From [Zimmermannella] faecalis ATCC 13722 (lineage in GTDB: Bacteria > Actinomycetota > Actinomycetes > Actinomycetales > Microbacteriaceae): a stretch of 64,000 nt of DNA. A program made the translations under genes and the position numbers. The DNA lies in the NCBI RefSeq assembly GCF_000381765.1, contig NZ_KB907084.1:1-64000 (forward strand), given 5' to 3'. This document shows, in pieces, positions 45,850 to 52,767 of the stretch (positions are counted from its first letter, which is position 1; each line of letters begins with the position of its first letter). The notes beneath the pieces are model-generated. The model worked only from the letters and a program-made list of their open reading frames with translations. It searched no databases and was not told the origin of the DNA.

Positions 45850-47445
45850 TTAGGCGATGACCTCGCCGTGCGTCGCAGCCTCGGTCTCCGCATCCTCGTT
45901 CTCGATCGTGGTCGAGAGCTGCTTCTCGCGCACGAACGCCACGAGCACGAGCCCGACGAGCACGAGCGGGACGATGTAGAGCAGGATCGGCAGGAGCGCC
46001 TCGTTGTACGACGACACGATGACGTCGCGCACGGGGCCGGGCAGCGAGTTCACGACCGCCGGCGTGAGCGAGGTCGCCCCGATGTCCGACGATCCACCGG
46101 TCGACGGCATACCGGCCATGCGCTCCGTGAGGAAGTCGACGAGTCGCGTCGAGAACAGCGAGCCGACGACGGCCGAACCGACCGTCGCGCCGACCTGCCG
46201 GAAGTAGTTGTTCGCGGCGGTCGCCGTGCCGACGACTCGGCCCGGGAACTCGTTCTGCACGACGAGCGTGAGGATCTGCATGCTGAACCCAATGCCGATA
46301 CCGATCACGGCGAGGTAGCAGCACATGACCCACATGGGGGTGTCGACCGCGAGCCCCGAGAGCAGCACGAGGCCGACCGAGAGGATCACGAGGCCGACGA
46401 GCGGGAACAGCTTGTAGCGGCCAGTGCGCGAGACGATCTGGCCCGACGAGATCGAGGCGACGAGCACGGCGCCCATCATGGGGGTCATGAGCAGGCCGGC
46501 CTCGGTCGCGTTCACGCCGGTGACCATCTGGATGTACGTCGGCATGTAGCCGAGCGTGCCGAACATCGCGACGCCGACGACGAGGCTCGCGCCGGTCGTG
46601 AGCAGGAAGTTGCGGTTCTTGAAGAGGTAGCCGGGCATGATCGGGCTCTCGGCGTACCGCTCCGCGACCGCGAACGCGATGGCGCAGACGACGGCGGCGG
46701 CGATGAGGCCGATGATGACGGGCGAGTTCCACTCGTAGGTGCTGCCGCCCCAGGTGCACACGAGCACGAGCGCGGTCGTCGCGGCGGCGATGAGCGCCAT
46801 GCCGAGGTAGTCGAGGCGCGGGTACTCCTTCGACCGGTTGTGCGGCTTGAGAAACAGCAGCACCGCGATGATCGCGAGCACGGCCAGCGGCACGTTCATC
46901 CAGAACGACCAGCGCCAGCCCGGGCCGTCGGTGAACCAGCCGCCGACGAGCGGGCCCGCGACCGAGCACACCGCGAACACGGCGCCGAACACGCCCATGT
47001 ACTTACCGCGCTCACGCGCGGGCACGGCGTCGGCCATTGCGGCCTGCGAGAGGATCATGAGGCCACCGCCACCGAGACCCTGCACGACGCGGGCGATGAT
47101 GAGCCACTCCATGTCTTGCGCGAGGCCACCAATGACCGAGCCGACAGCGAAGAGGAGAATCGCGGCGACGAGCACGATCTTTCGGCCGAAGATGTCGCTG
47201 ATGCGGCCGTAGATGGGCATGACCACGGTGCTCGCGAGAATGAACGCAGTGATGACCCAGGCCATGTGGTCGGCGCCGTTGAGCTCCCCGACGATGGTCG
47301 GCAGCGCGGTCGAGAGCACGGTCTGCCCGAGCGCCGACATGAGCATCGTCACAATGAGGCCGATGAAGAGGAGCACCACGCTCTGCTGGTGCTCCTTGGG
47401 TTGTGCGAGCGGGCTCGTGCCCGCAGATTCAAGCGTCTTCGTCAT
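45850..47445 (-). CDS. MFS multidrug efflux transporter, EmrB/QacA (DHA2) type
   Basis: 531 residues with 14 predicted membrane helices. Hallmarks are LSTALPTIVGELNGADHMAWVITAF, YGRISDIFGRKIVLV and RVVQGLGGGGLMILSQAAMAD. It exports drugs or dyes by proton antiport. Its start overlaps the TetR gene stop by four bases (ATGA), so the TetR protein is its likely repressor. Confidence 0.92.
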   Translation of the reverse strand: MTKTLESAGTSPLAQPKEHQQSVVLLFIGLIVTMLMSALGQTVLSTALPTIVGELNGADHMAWVITAFILASTVVMPIYGRISDIFGRKIVLVAAILLFAVGSVIGGLAQDMEWLIIARVVQGLGGGGLMILSQAAMADAVPARERGKYMGVFGAVFAVCSVAGPLVGGWFTDGPGWRWSFWMNVPLAVLAIIAVLLFLKPHNRSKEYPRLDYLGMALIAAATTALVLVCTWGGSTYEWNSPVIIGLIAAAVVCAIAFAVAERYAESPIMPGYLFKNRNFLLTTGASLVVGVAMFGTLGYMPTYIQMVTGVNATEAGLLMTPMMGAVLVASISSGQIVSRTGRYKLFPLVGLVILSVGLVLLSGLAVDTPMWVMCCYLAVIGIGIGFSMQILTLVVQNEFPGRVVGTATAANNYFRQVGATVGSAVVGSLFSTRLVDFLTERMAGMPSTGGSSDIGATSLTPAVVNSLPGPVRDVIVSSYNEALLPILLYIVPLVLVGLVLVAFVREKQLSTTIENEDAETEAATHGEVIA

Positions 47446-48113
47446 TTCACTTCTTTCAGTGCGGCCTGAAACGCCGCGATCGCGGGCGTGAACGCCTCAC
47501 GGGTTGGATTGTGGAGAATTTCGGGGCTCATGCGGAACGTGTACTTGAGAATCGCGCCGGCGAGCGTGATGGTTGCCTCCGCGACGGCCCGTTCCTCGTG
47601 ACCGACGTCGTCGCGCTCGTCGATCTTGTGCAGCGCGAGCTCGCGAACCTGCTCCTGCATCTCTTGGAACCGCTGGTGCATCCGCGATTTCAGCTCGGGG
47701 TGCAGGTTCGCGAGCCGATGCAGCTCTTCGCGGCTCGTCCCGGTTTGCCGAATGTTCGCCACAGACCGGGCGAGCAGCACGACCATGCGTCCGAGCCGGT
47801 CGCCCTCCCCCGGATGCTCGAGGAACTCGTTCAGCGCGTCGTCAGGCATCACGACGTGCGTGAGGCCGAGCACCGCATCCTCTTTCGATGGGTAGTAGTT
47901 GAAGAGCGTGCGGCGCGAGACGCCGGCGCGCTCGGCGATCGCGGCGATCGTCGTGTCGGCGAGGCCGCGTTCGGCGACGAGCTCGCTCGCCGCCGTGTGG
48001 ATCTGCTGCAGTGACTCCTGCCGCTGGCGCTCGCGCAGCCCGCAGGCGGGCGCGCCGTCGAGCGCAACGTCGACCTCCTCGGCCTCAGCTTCGGGTTCTC
48101 GTAAATTTTGCAC
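47442..48113 (-). CDS. TetR-family repressor
   Basis: 223 residues. The helix-turn-helix is DTTIAAIAERAGVSRRTLFNYYPSKEDAVLGL at about 52-83. The rest is the ligand-binding domain. The GTG start at 48113 lies inside the 12-base palindrome TGCACTAGTGCA, of which a second copy lies 34 bases upstream, so the gene is probably autoregulated. There is no separate ribosome-binding site, so a leaderless transcript or an internal start is possible. It regulates the overlapping MFS gene by inference. Confidence 0.88.
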   Translation of the reverse strand: MQNLREPEAEAEEVDVALDGAPACGLRERQRQESLQQIHTAASELVAERGLADTTIAAIAERAGVSRRTLFNYYPSKEDAVLGLTHVVMPDDALNEFLEHPGEGDRLGRMVVLLARSVANIRQTGTSREELHRLANLHPELKSRMHQRFQEMQEQVRELALHKIDERDDVGHEERAVAEATITLAGAILKYTFRMSPEILHNPTREAFTPAIAAFQAALKEVK

Positions 48114-48154
48114 TAGTGCATTCTATGCACTCCTGCACGATTTGCACTAGTGCA
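48109..48154. promoter_or_regulatory. Two identical TGCACTAGTGCA palindromes, TetR operators
   Basis: Perfect 12-base palindromes at 48109-48120 and 48143-48154 are spaced 34 bases centre to centre, with half-sites TGCAC between them. They lie at and just upstream of the tetR start. Two copies on about three helical turns fit cooperative binding by a TetR dimer pair. Confidence 0.75.
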
Positions 48155-48220
48155 ACACGCAAATCGCCCCGTCACACGGTGTGCAACGGGGCGAACGGGG
48201 CGGGCGGATGCGCGGTGCGG

Positions 48221-48763
48221 CTAGGCGTTCTGCGCGAGGAGGGCTTCTTTGAGTTGCTTCCGCGCGCGGTTGAGCCGTGAGCGAACCGTCTGCACGGGCA
48301 CCTGCTGGTACTCGGCGATCTGCTCGTACGTGTAGTCACCGAACTCGCGCAGCACGAGCGCGACCCGAAAGTCTTCCGTGAGCGTCTTCAGCGCCTGTTG
48401 AACGCGGTCGCGTACGGCATGGTCTTCGGCGAAGTCGGGGCCGCCGTCGCCCTCGAACACGAACTCCGAGTCGTCGTCGACCGTCAGCTCGCGGCGCTTG
48501 CGCAGCAGGGCGAGCGCCGCGTTCGTCGCGATCCGGAACGCCCAGGTACTGATCGACGCCTCGCCGCGGAACTTCGGCAGGTTCTGCCAAATCGCGATCA
48601 TCGCATCCTGCAGCGCATCTTCCGCGTCGGCGCGGTTGCCGATCGTGCGCACGCACACCGCGAACAACCGATCGCGGTACGGGTACAACAGCTGACCGAA
48701 CGCCTGTCGGTCGCCCTGCTTCGCTTTCGCGAGCAGCGCGGCTTCGTTCTCGGATGCTGCCAC
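48221..48763 (-). CDS. ECF-type RNA polymerase sigma factor
   Basis: 180 residues. Region 2 is at about 15-90 (LLYPYRDRLFAVCVRTIGNRADAEDALQDAMIAIWQNLPKFRGEASISTWAFRIATNAAL). Region 4 is at about 120-172 (LTEDFRVALVLREFGDYTYEQIAEYQQVPVQTVRSRLNRARKQL). An acidic linker joins them. GTG 48763 is chosen because GGAAG lies eight bases upstream and the protein begins like its relatives; an upstream start would add an unlikely Arg-rich leader. No anti-sigma gene is adjacent. It is divergent from the acidic repeat genes, all four of which carry an ECF-like promoter element. TetR lies downstream on the same strand. Confidence 0.92.
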   Translation of the reverse strand: MAASENEAALLAKAKQGDRQAFGQLLYPYRDRLFAVCVRTIGNRADAEDALQDAMIAIWQNLPKFRGEASISTWAFRIATNAALALLRKRRELTVDDDSEFVFEGDGGPDFAEDHAVRDRVQQALKTLTEDFRVALVLREFGDYTYEQIAEYQQVPVQTVRSRLNRARKQLKEALLAQNA

Positions 48764-48980
48764 GTCGCGTCTTCCTTCGCGTTGATTTCCCCCGGATGCG
48801 CCCCGCTCGCGTGGCCGCGGGTGGGAGCACAGTCGTCTGATCGTAGCGTCCATGGCCAAACGGCGCCCTCAGCCGCCGCCGCATCCGCGCATCCCCCGCC
48901 ACACAGCGCGTGCGGACGCGGCGTTGCGCGACGTCGGAGGGGATCGCCAGCAACGATTCTTCAAGATGTTCTTCAGGGCG

Positions 48981-49011
48981 CGGGAACTTTCCGCGCTTAG
49001 TGTGCATCCAA
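48981..49011 (+). promoter_or_regulatory. ECF-type promoter element, site 1
   Basis: CGGGAACTTT (48981-48990), 13 bases, then GCATCCAA (49004-49011); 35 bases before the first repeat gene. GGAAC-type -35 elements are typical of ECF sigma factors. GCGCGG-N7-CCGCGC surrounds the -35. Confidence 0.75.
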
Positions 49012-49046
49012 CCTTCGTTCTGCACGCCGGATACAGGGAGAACCCA

Positions 49047-49880
49047 ATGACTACCAACGGACCTGAAGCCACCAACGGCTACGCCAGCCAGACCGGCTAC
49101 GACACCGACGGCGACGGCAACGTCGAGACCGTCGAGTACGACGTGTACGGCAATGGCGAGGTCGACGAGACCCACTACGACACGAACGGTGACGGCGCGG
49201 TCGACGACATTTACTCGGACACCGACGGCGACGGCTTCATCGACACCCGCTTCATCGACACGAACGGCGACGGCGTGATCGACTACGCCGATGTCGACAC
49301 CGACGGCGACGGCATCATCGACACGACGATGTACGACACCGACGGCGACGGGGTGCTCGACGAGGCCCACGCCGACACCGACGGCGACAGCTACGCCGAC
49401 ACCTACTACTCGCTCGGCGAGGGTGAGGCGCCGGCCCCGAACGTGACGCCGAATGCCGACGTCGACGAGAGCAACGCCGCTCCCGAGGGCGAGCAGCCAG
49501 CCGACCCGGAGGCTCCGGTCGAAGAGACGCCGACCGAGGATGCCCCGACCGACGAGGGCGGATCGGGCGACGACACGATCGACACCGACGGCGTCGACTA
49601 CGACGACTCCGGCTCGTACGTTGAGGGCGAGGCCACGATCGACGCCGACGGCGACGGCGTCGCCGACACCGCCGAGGTCGACATCGACGGCGACGGTGTG
49701 CTCGACGGCACCCTCAGCGACTTCGACGGCGACGGCCTCGCCGAGGAGATCGCCTACGACAGCGACGGTGACGGCATCTACGACACCTTCGGCACTGACA
49801 CCGACGGCGACGGCATCGCCGACGAATACACGATCGACACCGACGGCGACGGCGTCGGTGACACCCCGGTCGACATGTAA
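49047..49880 (+). CDS. Acidic DxDxDG-repeat protein 1
   Basis: 277 residues, extremely acidic, with no signal peptide or membrane segment. Eight consecutive 13-residue repeats from residue about 18 (pattern DTDGDGxxDxxxx) are followed by a Pro/Glu/Ala-rich linker and six more 13-residue repeats to the end. The D-x-D-x-D-G-x-x-D spacing is that of EF-hand/thrombospondin type 3 calcium loops, so calcium binding is likely. The start at 49047 has a GGGAG box and sits 35 bases after the ECF-like promoter. Function unknown. Relatives downstream share the repeat and promoter. Confidence 0.88.
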   Translation: MTTNGPEATNGYASQTGYDTDGDGNVETVEYDVYGNGEVDETHYDTNGDGAVDDIYSDTDGDGFIDTRFIDTNGDGVIDYADVDTDGDGIIDTTMYDTDGDGVLDEAHADTDGDSYADTYYSLGEGEAPAPNVTPNADVDESNAAPEGEQPADPEAPVEETPTEDAPTDEGGSGDDTIDTDGVDYDDSGSYVEGEATIDADGDGVADTAEVDIDGDGVLDGTLSDFDGDGLAEEIAYDSDGDGIYDTFGTDTDGDGIADEYTIDTDGDGVGDTPVDM

Positions 49881-49888
49881 TGCACCAC

Positions 49889-49920
49889 CCAATGCCCGGT
49901 CGTTCGCGACCGGGCATTGG
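49889..49920 (+). terminator. Hairpin terminator after repeat gene 1
   Basis: Perfect 14-base stem CCAATGCCCGGTCG with a TTCG tetraloop, eight bases after the stop. T-poor tail (CCGCTTTCC). Confidence 0.8.
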
Positions 49921-49967
49921 CCGCTTTCCCGGAATCCTCGCCTACGTTGTCGAGAACTCCGCCGCCA

Positions 49968-49998
49968 CGGGAACTTTCTTGCGGCCCGTCGCATCCAA
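49968..49998 (+). promoter_or_regulatory. ECF-type promoter element, site 2
   Basis: CGGGAACTTT (49968-49977), 13 bases, then GCATCCAA (49991-49998); 42 bases before gene 2. Confidence 0.75.
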
Positions 49999-50040
49999 TT
50001 ACCGATTCGCAGCCCACACCTTCAGTAAAGGACCAGGACC

Positions 50041-51093
50041 ATGAGCAACACGAACGGCATCCAGCACACCGACGGCGCAGGCAACTCGACCGACGAGAAC
50101 ACGACGACCGGCAACGCCGCCGACTACAGCAACTACACCGACGACGCGCAGTACATCGACACCGACGGCGACGGCCTGGGCAACGTCTACAACGTCGACT
50201 CCGACGGTGACGGCTACGCCGAATCGACCTTCATCGACACCGACGGCGACGGCACGCCCGACTCGATCATCACCGACAACGACGGCGACGGCATCCCCGA
50301 CGACAACTGGTCGGGCAACGACGAAACCGACAGCTCGGGCGTCGACGCCGACAGCTCGACGGAGCCCGAGACCGAGACGATCCCCTCGGACACGACCGAG
50401 GAGGCGCCGGAAGAGTCGTACTCGAGCAACCCCGTCGATTCGATCAACCCCGAGACCACCGGCTACGCCTCGGCGACGCACTACGACGTCGACGGCGACG
50501 GCGTGATCGACGCGACCGAGTACGACGTTGATGGCGACGGCTACGTCGACGCCACCTCGTACGACCACAACGGCGACGGCGTGGCCGACCAGCTCGTTGT
50601 CGACACCGACGGCGACGGCTACGCCGAGACCATCGTGACCGACACCAACCGCGACGGCAGCTACGACTACGCCGAGATCGACACCGACGGTGACGGCTAC
50701 TCCGACACCTACGCGTACGACACCGACGGCGACGGCGTGATCGACACGGTCGACTACGACACCGACGGCGACGGCTTTGCCGACGAGACCGTCAACCAGG
50801 ACGGCTCGACCAACGCGTCGAACATCGCGGCGCCCTCGACCGGCGCGCAGTTCGACCTCGACGGCGACGGCGTCAACGAATCGACCTACGTCGACGTCGA
50901 CGGCGACGGCATTGTCGACGGCATCGGCAGCGACTTTGACGGCGACGGCATCGCCGAGGTCGTCTACGTCGACACCGACGGCGACGGCTACGTCGACACC
51001 GTGGTCGAAGACACCGACGGCGACGGCTACCTCGACACGGCCACCACCGACGCCGACGGCGACGGCTACGCCGACACCGAGGTTTCGCTCTAA
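50041..51093 (+). CDS. Acidic DxDxDG-repeat protein 2
   Basis: 350 residues, no signal peptide. About 18 repeats of 13 residues occur in three blocks (about 4, 8 and 6 units) separated by Ser/Thr/Glu-rich linkers. Consensus units read DTDGDGYADTxxx. Each block is again calcium-loop-like. An unusual unit, DTNRDGSYDYAEI, breaks the Gly. AAAGGACCAGGACC precedes the ATG. The repetitive DNA (39-base units around GACACCGACGGCGACGGC) could recombine. Confidence 0.88.
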   Translation: MSNTNGIQHTDGAGNSTDENTTTGNAADYSNYTDDAQYIDTDGDGLGNVYNVDSDGDGYAESTFIDTDGDGTPDSIITDNDGDGIPDDNWSGNDETDSSGVDADSSTEPETETIPSDTTEEAPEESYSSNPVDSINPETTGYASATHYDVDGDGVIDATEYDVDGDGYVDATSYDHNGDGVADQLVVDTDGDGYAETIVTDTNRDGSYDYAEIDTDGDGYSDTYAYDTDGDGVIDTVDYDTDGDGFADETVNQDGSTNASNIAAPSTGAQFDLDGDGVNESTYVDVDGDGIVDGIGSDFDGDGIAEVVYVDTDGDGYVDTVVEDTDGDGYLDTATTDADGDGYADTEVSL

Positions 51094-51125
51094 CTTCGGG
51101 GCAACGAGATTCGCAAAAAGAATCT

Positions 51126-51158
51126 GCGCGGGGCGGGAACTTTTCACCCGCCCCGCGC
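51126..51158. terminator. GC-rich hairpin overlapping promoter site 3
   Basis: GCGCGGGGCGGG pairs with CCCGCCCCGCGC around a 9-base loop holding AACTTTTCA. It can terminate gene 2, yet contains the -35 GGGAAC of gene 3. Confidence 0.65.
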
Positions 51159-51164
51159 ATCTCA
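51134..51164 (+). promoter_or_regulatory. ECF-type promoter element, site 3
   Basis: CGGGAACTTT (51134-51143), 13 bases, then GCATCTCA (51157-51164); 37 bases before gene 3. The -35 lies in the loop and 5' arm of a hairpin. Confidence 0.7.
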
Positions 51165-51201
51165 TACGTAACGCGATATTTGTGACCAAAGGATTCCGAT
51201 C

Positions 51202-51684
51202 ATGGTGAACGAACCACAGGAAGAGCAGCTCCTCGGCGACGCCCCCGCAGTGAGCGATGCCGGCTGGGACTCGCTGCTCTCATCGACGTTCAGCGCTCCC
51301 CCGGGATTCGCCGACTTCTTGGTCGACATGTTCGATTCGGTCGGCGACGACGGCGAGGTCTCCGAGACGACCCCCGACGGGGTCGACGACGGTGACGACG
51401 GCGCGATCGACCCCGACGCGATCGACGATGACGACCTCGACCCCGGCACGGGCGAAGACCCCGTGGACGGTGCCGACGAGAGCGACAGCGACGACTCCGC
51501 CGCCGACGAGCCCTCCGCCAACGAACAGACCTACACCGAGCCCGACCCCGTCGATGCCCTCACGGGCGCCGGCGAGTCGAGCGACGACTACTCCGCACTC
51601 GATGACGACGGCTACGGCGAGAGCGACTTCGACGCCGGTGACGACGGTACCGACGACATCGACGTCGGTGACCTCGGCTTCTAG
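51202..51684 (+). CDS. Acidic protein 3 without calcium-loop repeats
   Basis: 160 residues, very rich in Asp, Glu, Ala and Ser. Unlike its neighbours it has no 13-residue repeat. The N-terminal 50 residues contain a probable amphipathic helix (PPGFADFLVDMFDSVGDD), and the rest looks disordered, ending DIDVGDLGF. No signal peptide. The ECF-like promoter 37 bases upstream and AAAGGA at the start place it in the same regulon. It may be an adaptor that joins the repeat proteins to something else; this is inference. Confidence 0.8.
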   Translation: MVNEPQEEQLLGDAPAVSDAGWDSLLSSTFSAPPGFADFLVDMFDSVGDDGEVSETTPDGVDDGDDGAIDPDAIDDDDLDPGTGEDPVDGADESDSDDSAADEPSANEQTYTEPDPVDALTGAGESSDDYSALDDDGYGESDFDAGDDGTDDIDVGDLGF

Positions 51685-51719
51685 GCGCTCCCCCATCCGC
51701 ACCGCGTAAATTCGCGCAA

Positions 51720-51750
51720 CGGGAACTTTCTCGCCCTCAGCCGCATCCAA
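51720..51750 (+). promoter_or_regulatory. ECF-type promoter element, site 4
   Basis: CGGGAACTTT (51720-51729), 13 bases, then GCATCCAA (51743-51750), followed by TCTACGTTCC as at site 1; 42 bases before gene 4. Confidence 0.75.
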
Positions 51751-51792
51751 TCTACGTTCCAAGCAACCACCACCGAACAAGGGGAAGCAGAC

Positions 51793-52695
51793 ATGAGCAA
51801 CTACCAGCCCAACGAGAGCATTGACCTCAACCAGGACGGCATCACCGACGCAGTTGCTGCCGACCTCGACGGCGACGGCATCGCCGAGACGGTCGTCGTC
51901 GACAGCGACCAGGACGGCGACGCGGACGCCGCGTTCAGCGACACCGACGGTGATGGCTACGCCGAGACCACGTACCTCGACAGCGACGGCGACGGCTACG
52001 TCGACACGCAGCTCGTCGACACCGACGGCGACGGCTACGACGACGAGATCACCGCGCTCGACGACAGCGGCTCGACCACCTCGCCCGAGACCGAAACCGA
52101 CACGGCGCCCGTGACCGACACCGAGACCACCGAGACCGACGGCACCTCGGGCGTGAGCGGCTCGGGCTACGAAGAGCTCGAGTACGACACCGACGGCGAC
52201 GGCGTTGCCGACTCGGCCTACTTCGACCTCGACGGCGACGGCTACGAGGAGACGTTCGGCAGCGACACGAACGGCGACGGCTACATCGACACCGCGATCA
52301 TCGACACCGATGGCGACGGCGAGTTCGACACCGGCGCGACCGACACCGACGGCGACGGCTACCTCGACACGACCACCGACCTGAACACGGGTGAGCAGAC
52401 CGGCGGCACGACGACCGACACCGACGAGGTCTCGAACACGACCGACACCACCGAGACCGGCGGCTCGACCGACACGCAGTCGGCGACGAGCAGCGACGGC
52501 TACTTCGACCTCGACGGCGACGGCTACGAGGAGACCTACGGTACCGACACGAACGGCGACGGCATCGTCGACCAGATCTACTCGGACACCGACGGCGACG
52601 GCCAGACCGACCTCTACGGTGAGGACGCCGACGGCGACGGCGTCATCGAGAGCTTCGACACCGACATGGACGGCTCGATCGACACGGTCCTCTAG
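51793..52695 (+). CDS. Acidic DxDxDG-repeat protein 4
   Basis: 300 residues, no signal peptide. Three blocks of 13-residue repeats (about 6, 5 and 4-5 units) are separated by linkers rich in Thr, Glu and Ser (TETDTAPVTDTETTETD). First unit DLNQDGITDAVAA, typical unit DTDGDGYAETTYL. Calcium binding is likely as for proteins 1 and 2. AGGGGAAG precedes the ATG. It ends 72 bases before the convergent dynamin-like gene, with a hairpin terminator between. Confidence 0.88.
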   Translation: MSNYQPNESIDLNQDGITDAVAADLDGDGIAETVVVDSDQDGDADAAFSDTDGDGYAETTYLDSDGDGYVDTQLVDTDGDGYDDEITALDDSGSTTSPETETDTAPVTDTETTETDGTSGVSGSGYEELEYDTDGDGVADSAYFDLDGDGYEETFGSDTNGDGYIDTAIIDTDGDGEFDTGATDTDGDGYLDTTTDLNTGEQTGGTTTDTDEVSNTTDTTETGGSTDTQSATSSDGYFDLDGDGYEETYGTDTNGDGIVDQIYSDTDGDGQTDLYGEDADGDGVIESFDTDMDGSIDTVL

Positions 52696-52704
52696 CGGCC
52701 ACGA

Positions 52705-52745
52705 ACGAATCCCCGGCCCGGGCACTGCCTGAGCCGGGGATTCGT
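52705..52745. terminator. Terminator between repeat gene 4 and the dynamin operon
   Basis: 13-base perfect arms ACGAATCCCCGGC and GCCGGGGATTCGT with a 15-base loop, between convergent genes. A CGTTT tail follows on the plus strand. Confidence 0.75.
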
Positions 52746-52767
52746 CGTTTCCCAGTTGGGAGGAGCG

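Noticed and set aside
48852-49046. Longer N-terminus for acidic repeat protein 1
   Set aside because: The extension covers the ECF-like promoter and encodes an Arg/Pro-rich stretch unlike the protein; a GGGAG box supports the ATG at 49047.
49080-52690. Dense 39-base direct repeats, at first sight a minisatellite or CRISPR-like array
   Set aside because: The repeats stay in one reading frame, encode 13-residue calcium-loop units, and have no conserved repeat/unique spacer pattern and no cas genes.
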